Source: Thiorhodovibrio litoralis
Lineage (GTDB): Bacteria > Pseudomonadota > Gammaproteobacteria > Chromatiales > Chromatiaceae
Assembly: GCF_033954455.1 (NCBI RefSeq)
Contig: NZ_CP121473.1
Location: forward strand, 4,078,501 to 4,142,500
Length of the DNA stretch: 64,000 nucleotides
Direction: 5' to 3'
Below are positions 58,976 to 64,000 of this stretch, in pieces. How positions within the stretch are numbered: the first letter of the stretch is position 1; the number at the start of each line of letters is the position of its first letter. The notes below the pieces were generated by a model. That model saw nothing but the letters and a program-made list of their open reading frames with translations, did no database searches and was not told the DNA's origin. The position numbers were made by a program, and so were the translations under genes.

Positions 58976-59857
58976 ATGGACCAAGCGATTCCAAGCCGTT
59001 TATGTGGGCGCCCTTTCAACGAGACCGACTTAGCGCGCATTCGCCAGGAGATCGCGCTGGCGCAGCCGCCGCTGCGCGCGGAGATCGCTCGGCGGGTGTG
59101 CCGCGCGCTGGAGTGGACCGATATCCAAGGCCGCCCCAAGCTCATGAGTGCCCGGGTGGGACTGCTGCGGTTGCATCGTGCCGGGCTCATTGTGCTGCCG
59201 CCACCGACCTGCGGCAATGGCAATGGGCGGCGCTTCGTCCCGCGCCCCGAGTCCCGGCCCGAACCGATCCCAGTGTCCGTCCCGCTGCGCGCGCTCAGCG
59301 GCTTGCGCCTGGCGCGCGTTGATGATCGAAGGGCCTCGCAATTATGGAACGGCCTGATCGAGCGCTACCACTACCTCGGCTACAGTCCCCTGCCTGGTGC
59401 GCAGCTGCGCTACCTGATCCAGTGGGATGGCGGTCTGCTCGGCGCCATCGGCTTTGGCGCGGCGGCCTGGAAAGTCGCTGCCCGCGACCGCTGGATTGGC
59501 TGGACGCCCGCGCAGCGCCAAGCACACCTGGGACGGGTGCTCAACAACGCCCGCTTCCTCATCCTGCCCTGGGTGCAGGTCAAACACCTCGCCTCCAAGG
59601 TGCTGTCCTTGGCCGCGCGGCAAGTCAGTGTCGACTTTCCCGCCCGCTATGGCGAGCGTCTGGTGCTGCTGGAGACCTTTGTCGAGACCCCACGCTTTGC
59701 CGGGACCTGTTACCGTGCCGCCAACTGGCACGACTTGGGCGAAACCACCGGGCGCGGCAAGTGCGACCGCACCCATCGGGCCGCGCTGCCGCGCAAGGCG
59801 ATCTATGTCTACCCGCTGGCGGCGGACTTCCGCGCCGCCCTGGGGGTGGTGGCATGA
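58976..59857 (+). CDS. DruA-like DUF4338 protein of the insertion sequence, copy B
   Basis: 293 residues, identical in predicted sequence to the copy A product at 45980, with the DUF4338 core motifs (NNARFLILPWVQVKHLASKV, LLETFVETPRFAGTCYRAAN). Overlaps its transposase by four bases. Confidence 0.85.
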   Translation: MDQAIPSRLCGRPFNETDLARIRQEIALAQPPLRAEIARRVCRALEWTDIQGRPKLMSARVGLLRLHRAGLIVLPPPTCGNGNGRRFVPRPESRPEPIPVSVPLRALSGLRLARVDDRRASQLWNGLIERYHYLGYSPLPGAQLRYLIQWDGGLLGAIGFGAAAWKVAARDRWIGWTPAQRQAHLGRVLNNARFLILPWVQVKHLASKVLSLAARQVSVDFPARYGERLVLLETFVETPRFAGTCYRAANWHDLGETTGRGKCDRTHRAALPRKAIYVYPLAADFRAALGVVA

Positions 59858-61224
59858 TCGCGCTGGCCTCTGAACTGCAGGACATCTCTCTGGGCGACAA
59901 GCGCCTGAATCATCGCGCCCAACAGGTGCTTGAAACCCTCGGCGCCAAGCCGACACAAAGTATTCCCGGGGCTTGCAACGGTTGGTATGAGACCCGGGCC
60001 GCCTATCGCTTTTTCGATCATCCCACGGTCACCGCCGAGCAGATCCTCGCACCCCATTTTGCTTGTACCGAAGAACGTCTGCGCGAGCATCCGCGGGTGC
60101 TGTGTATCCAAGATACCAGCGAGCTGGACTATACAACCAAAAAAGGCATTGTCGGTCTTGGGCCACTGAACTTTGAGAGCCGCTATGGGATGTACATCCA
60201 TCCCACCTTGGCGGTCACGCCCGAGCGCCTCGCGCTGGGGCTGCTGGATTTGCACACTTTTGTGCGCGAGCCCGGTAGCCTGGGCCAGGACAAAGACTCG
60301 CGCCGCCCACTGGAGGAGAAAGAAAGCGTGCGCTGGGTCGATGGCTACGCGCGCGTCAATGCGCTGGCCGAGGAACTGAGCGACACGCGCTTGACCTATG
60401 TTGCCGATCGCGAGGGCGACATCTACGACCTGTTTGTTGAAGCGCCCATCCCCGAGAACAGCGCCGATTGGCTGGTACGGGTGCAGCATCGCGACCGCTG
60501 CTTGGCCGATGGCAGAAAGCTCAATGAGGCCCTGGACGCCGCTGCGGTGCTCACCGAGATCACCTTCGAGCGTCCCGCCACCAAGGGGGCCAAAGCACGC
60601 CAGGTCAAGCAGGAGATCAAGGTGGTGCGCGTGACCCTGAAGGCACCCTGGCGCCCGGATCGCACCTTGCCCGATGTCACGGTCACGGCCTTGCTCGCCA
60701 CCGAGGTCAATCCACCCGCCGGCGAGGAGCCACTCAACTGGCTGTTGCTGACCAATCTGGCGGTGCAGAGCGCCGAGGAGGCCATCGAGACGCTCTCCTG
60801 GTATCTTTGCAGGTGGCAAGTGGAGATTTTTTTCCGGATCTTAAAAAGTGGCTGCCGCATCGAGGAGCTGCAGCTCGAGACGCGCGAGCGCCTGGAGCCG
60901 GCGCTCGCTTTGTACATGATCATCGCGTGGCGGGTGCTGTACCTGACCATGCTCGGGCGCGAGTGCCCGGAGTTGCCTTGCGATGCGGTCTTTGCCGAGG
61001 AGGAATGGAAGGCGGTCTATCTGGTCACCCAGAAACAAGCGCCACCCGAGCAGCCGCCCTCGCTCGATACCATGGTGCGCATGGTCGCCTCCCTGGGCGG
61101 CTTTCTCAACCGCAAATCCGATGGGTTCCCGGGACCGAAGACGCTCTGGATTGGGTTGCAGCGCATCCCCGATTTTGTCATGGCGCTGGAGGCTTACCGC
61201 AGCGTCAGGGATAGTTATGGGTAA
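59854..61224 (+). CDS. IS4-superfamily (Tn5/IS50-type) DDE transposase, copy B
   Basis: 456 residues, identical to copy A, with Asp87, Asp185 and Glu324 and the YREK signature intact. Confidence 0.93.
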   Translation: MIALASELQDISLGDKRLNHRAQQVLETLGAKPTQSIPGACNGWYETRAAYRFFDHPTVTAEQILAPHFACTEERLREHPRVLCIQDTSELDYTTKKGIVGLGPLNFESRYGMYIHPTLAVTPERLALGLLDLHTFVREPGSLGQDKDSRRPLEEKESVRWVDGYARVNALAEELSDTRLTYVADREGDIYDLFVEAPIPENSADWLVRVQHRDRCLADGRKLNEALDAAAVLTEITFERPATKGAKARQVKQEIKVVRVTLKAPWRPDRTLPDVTVTALLATEVNPPAGEEPLNWLLLTNLAVQSAEEAIETLSWYLCRWQVEIFFRILKSGCRIEELQLETRERLEPALALYMIIAWRVLYLTMLGRECPELPCDAVFAEEEWKAVYLVTQKQAPPEQPPSLDTMVRMVASLGGFLNRKSDGFPGPKTLWIGLQRIPDFVMALEAYRSVRDSYG

Positions 61225-61274
61225 TGGTATGTTCAAGGGCTGGTTAAACGTGATTGTTCGTCGCCGGTGTGGCG

Positions 61275-62344
61275 TTACGCCGTCACGGCCGCCGGCTTCG
61301 TGAGCGCGCCGCGCGACGGGTCGAAGGCCTTGCCAGTGGTGATCACCGCCCAGGCGATGCGCGCGAGCTTGTTAGCCATCGCAACAATGGCGACGTTGGC
61401 ATGACGACGCTGCTTGAGATCGCGAGCCCAGTGACTGAGGGCGTCCTCCTTTTTCTCAACCCAACGCATCATCGCGCGGGCGCCATGGATCAAGAGTTGG
61501 CGCAGATACACATCTCCGCGCTTGCTAATGCCAAGCAACCGCGCTTTCCCGCCGGTGGAGTGCTGTCGTGGCACCAGTCCAAGCCAGGCCGCCAGCGCCC
61601 GGCCGTTGTTGAACAACTCCCACTGATCGCCCAGGGTAGCGAGCAAGGCGGTGGCTACCAAGGGGCCGATGCCGGGGATCGTCCTCAACAGCTGGGCCGA
61701 CTCGCTGGTGTCGGCGACAGTCTTGATTTGCGCATCGAAGTGAACGACGCGCGCATCGAGGTGACGGAGTTCTTCAAGGAGTCCGTGCAGCTCGGCACGA
61801 AAGCGCTCGCTCAGTCCATTCTCGGCGTCTTCAAGGATTTCAGGAAGCCGACGCATGGCCGCCGCGCGTCCTTGCGGCATGACGATGCCGTATTCGGCCA
61901 ACAGCCCACGCGCCTGATTGACCAGCGCGGTGCGCTGACCGATGACCTGCGAGCGCATGCGGTGGATGGCCTGAATGTCTTGTTGCTCAACGCTCTTGAT
62001 CGGCACAAACCGCTGCCGGGGCGTTGGGCCGCTTCGCAGATCGCCTCGGCATCGGCGGCGTCGTTTTTGTTGGTCTTCACAAAGGGCTTCACATGCTGCG
62101 GCGCGATTAGCACCACCTCATGGCCAAAACCTTGGAAGGTGCGTGCCCAGTGATGCGCGCTGCCGCAGGCTTCCATGGCGACATGACACGGCGGCTGCTG
62201 GGCAATAAAGGCACTCAAGGCATGGCGCGCGAGCTTGCGGCTGAAGACCACCTCGCCTTGGGCATCAACGCCGAAAACGTGGACGCTATTCTTGGCCAAA
62301 TCGATCCCGATGGTGGCGACGGGTTGTTTGCTAAACTTCTTCAT
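61275..62344 (-). pseudogene. IS110-family transposase, frameshifted
   Basis: From the ATG at 62344 the frame gives the DEDD RuvC-like N-terminus (IGIDLAKNSVHVFG, MEACGSAHHW, KTNKNDAADAEAICEAAQRP) and then shifts into unrelated sequence. The neighbouring frame supplies the missing part (RFVPIKSVEQQDIQAIHRMR) and the Transposase_20 C-terminal domain (LRTIPGIGPLVATALLATLG, KARLLGISKRGDVYLRQLL). A single-base loss near 62012-62018 explains the break. Without a programmed shift signal this copy is inactive. It begins 43 bases after IS copy B ends. Confidence 0.85.
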
Positions 62345-62452
62345 GGGTCTGCTCCCTTCTTGATAGACGATAGGTGGGTTTGTTTTCCATCGCCTATTTT
62401 GCCCGCTTCGGGCTCGTTGTAGGAGCGGGGCGGACCATCCCATTAGGGTCAA
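61275..62452 (-). mobile_element. IS110-family element, ends not resolved
   Basis: Bounded inward by the frameshifted transposase and outward only approximately, because IS110 elements have no terminal inverted repeats or target duplication. The 62345-62452 stretch upstream of the gene contains the small hairpin GCCCG-CTT-CGGGC (62401-62413) and could be its left-end non-coding region. Confidence 0.6.
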
Positions 62453-62566
62453 TTTAATTCCAATTAAGTCAATGAAAATCTAGCTTGCCAAGGTACAAGG
62501 TACTTTCGCCTTTTTGAGCGGGATCGGCTTAAAAGAAAAACCGGGGACGCACTGAATAAACAAAGA

Positions 62567-62857
62567 TCAACCAGGATTTGTCCAGTCCTCTCGCCCATGA
62601 CGCACGCGCAGGATGAAAATGTCATACTTGCGAATCCTGTAGATTACGATATGTGATCCAGCAGGATGAATGCGGCACGCAGGACTCAACTCTGACCGCT
62701 CTGGCGCGGCAAGAGGGTTTTCTGCTAAAAATTCGCATGCCTGATGCAGCCGTTGGTGATAGCGCCTGGCTTGGTCGAGACCGAATTCGGTCGCGCCTGC
62801 GATGTAAATCTGGAGCAAGTCTTCTTCGGCCGCTTCACTGAGGACGTAAGGCTTCAC
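62567..62857 (-). CDS. ParE/RelE-family toxin
   Basis: 96 residues. ParE fold signature: LSEAAEEDLLQIYIAG (first helix), LAENPLAAPERSELSP, GSHIVIYRIRKYDIFILRV and final GREDW. It likely inhibits gyrase or cleaves mRNA; the subfamily cannot be settled here. Its start overlaps the antitoxin stop by four bases, as in classic TA operons. Confidence 0.85.
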   Translation of the reverse strand: MKPYVLSEAAEEDLLQIYIAGATEFGLDQARRYHQRLHQACEFLAENPLAAPERSELSPACRIHPAGSHIVIYRIRKYDIFILRVRHGREDWTNPG

Positions 62858-63102
62858 TGTGGCGCAGCTAGCCTCGCAAGCGCTTCGGCCTCAATATCCT
62901 GCATGGAACGCCGTCCTTCTCTGCGCGCGCCTGCTTCATCGATCAACGCTTGCACCCGTGCAATTTTTGCGGTGCGCTCCTGATCGCGCCGAATTAACTC
63001 GCGCACATACTCGCTACCGTCGCTGTATTGACCGGAGCGGGAGCATTCATCGATCCAAGCGATCATCGTATCCGGTAAAGATAGATTCATTGTTGCCAAC
63101 AT
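62854..63102 (-). CDS. ParD-family antitoxin
   Basis: 82 residues from the ATG at 63102 (GAGGTG just upstream; an internal ATG at 63090 is possible). Ribbon-helix-helix motif NLSLPDTMIAWIDECSRSG, YSDGSEYVRELIRRDQER, then a C-terminal toxin-binding arm. It neutralises the downstream toxin and probably autorepresses the operon. Confidence 0.85.
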   Translation of the reverse strand: MLATMNLSLPDTMIAWIDECSRSGQYSDGSEYVRELIRRDQERTAKIARVQALIDEAGARREGRRSMQDIEAEALARLAAPQ

Positions 63103-63565
63103 GTCACCTCTATCAGTCGATCCGGATTGTCATTCTTTCCGCCGCTGTTGTGGGGATTGAGAAGCATGAAGTTAAACAAGGATTTCAATGCACTGTCAAG
63201 GTGCGTGGGCAAAAATCCAGACAGCTCGTCGTAACTAGCCGCCACCAGATTGTGGCGCTGGAAGCGCCGCGGCGCAAAAATAATTATGCCTGGATCGTTT
63301 TGTTTTCTATCCAGTAAAAGCAATTCGACCCCTGGTTGCTGGCTGGCCAACGACATTCTCTGGCACGCCTAGCCGGCGTTGATCGCCGAGGCGGCAGCGG
63401 TGCTGGTGAATCTGCGTACCCTGTCGTGGTTGGGTAGGTCGGTGCCAAGCACCGGATGAGGAGACACCGGAGGCGGTCGCCGCGCTTGAGAGGGCTGGAT
63501 TTTGGTCAACGTACAGACCCCACCTCTTTGCTCAAAGCACTGACGTCAAACTCTGTCCTATACTC
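63103..63565. other. Gap right of the toxin-antitoxin pair
   Basis: About 460 bases with no recognised gene. A minus-strand 89-codon ORF (63087-63356) overlaps the antitoxin start but matches nothing I know; composition is less GC-rich than flanks, suggesting acquired DNA. Confidence 0.4.
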
Positions 63566-64000
63566 ATGCCATCCTTTGGTCATGGCATCACGGCGCTGAC
63601 GCTCACGCCACTGGAGCTGATCGACCATCTCGCGGCACTCATCCCCCCGCCCAGGCGCCACCGCCATCGCTACCATGGCGTGCTCGCGCCAAACGCGCCG
63701 CTGCGTGCGGCAGCCGTCGTCTTGGGGCGTGACCTGACCGACGACCCGAGCGCCTGCGCCGAGCTCGCTGCACCCCGTCGCGCACCGGCCCCGAACGCTC
63801 GCTCCCCGGCGCGCTATCTCTGGGCCATGCTGCTGGCGCGGCTGTTCGAATCCCTACCACTGGTCTGCCCCAACTGCGGCGCGGACATGCGCATCATTGC
63901 CTTCATCACCGAGGCCGTGCCCGTCGAGCAGATCCTCACCCACATCGGTGAGCCACCGCGTCCACCCCCGATCTCGCCCGCCTGCGGACCGCCCGCCTGG
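63566..64000 (+). pseudogene. IS91-family transposase C-terminal fragment (cut by right edge)
   Basis: Open from ATG 63566 to the window end. TPLELIDHLAALIPPPRRHR, YHGVLAPNAPLRAA and LVCPNCGADMRIIAFITE are the conserved C-terminal region of IS91/IS801-type Y2 transposases (zinc-ribbon segment at the end). The N-terminal HUH/Tyr catalytic domain is absent upstream, so it is a truncated element. Confidence 0.8.

Larger units (their letters stand above)
58871..61231 (+). mobile_element. Two-gene insertion sequence, copy B (DruA-like + Tn5-type transposase)
   Basis: 2361 bp with the same 16-bp terminal inverted repeat as copy A, flanked by its own 9-bp target duplication TTCAAGGGC (58862-58870 and 61232-61240). 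Same orientation as copy A, 10.6 kb downstream. Predicted products are identical, indicating very recent transposition. Confidence 0.95.

Noticed and set aside
45875-61231. The two IS copies and the 10.6 kb between them as a composite transposon
   Set aside because: Each copy has its own different 9-bp target duplication (GGATGAAGC and TTCAAGGGC). A composite unit would show one duplication only at the outer ends. The copies therefore inserted independently.
63087-63356. 89-codon minus-strand ORF as third gene of the toxin-antitoxin operon
   Set aside because: It overlaps the antitoxin start but has no recognised domain; kept only as a remark in the gap description.

Overview
The window is chromosomal DNA from a high-GC gammaproteobacterium. 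Gene order and protein signatures fit Chromatiales / purple sulfur bacteria (Chromatiaceae-like), but that placement is inferred from layout, not from a marker gene. About two thirds is conserved housekeeping DNA; the right third is accessory DNA with several insertion elements.

Positions 1-16700: a DUF3683-type FAD/Fe-S oxidoreductase (cut by the left edge), an EF-hand protein, an AcuI/YhdH reductase and yhbY lead into a long minus-strand run: rpmF-yceD, plsX-fabH-fabD-fabG-acpP-fabF-mltG-tmk-holB-pilZ-tatD. This is the classic fatty-acid synthesis cluster followed by the mltG/tmk/holB block; pabC, often between fabF and mltG, is absent.

Positions 16700-34400: a Na+-pumping decarboxylase operon (oadG-oadA-oadB), then the conserved minus-strand block nnr-tsaE-amiC-mutL-miaA-hfq-hflX-hflK-hflC-DUF2065-hisZ-purA, listed in transcription order. 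queG is divergent from nnr and is followed by an unusual HTH + [2Fe-2S] + reductase fusion.

Positions 37300-45600: a membrane GGDEF/EAL protein with a periplasmic double rhodanese, a large AsmA-family protein interrupted by one in-frame TAG codon, and a bacterial pentameric ligand-gated ion channel.

Positions 45600-64000: a mobile and accessory region. Two apparently identical 2361-bp insertion sequences (45875-48235 and 58871-61231) each carry a DruA/DUF4338 gene overlapping a Tn5-type (IS4 superfamily) transposase gene, and each has its own 9-bp target duplication. The left copy splits an amidohydrolase remnant. Between the copies lie a six-TM membrane protein, a large MscS channel, a choloylglycine-hydrolase-like Ntn hydrolase, a ytcA-mdtN-mdtO-mdtP efflux operon, a two-TM potassium channel and a truncated TRIC/UPF0126 gene. 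To the right are a frameshifted IS110 transposase, a ParDE-type toxin-antitoxin pair and an IS91-family fragment cut by the right edge.

A recurrent feature is short tandem repeats (6-18 bp units) at gene junctions or in protein tails and linkers, plus two palindromic intergenic elements (13324-13430 and 30486-30599). No tRNA, rRNA or CRISPR array was seen.
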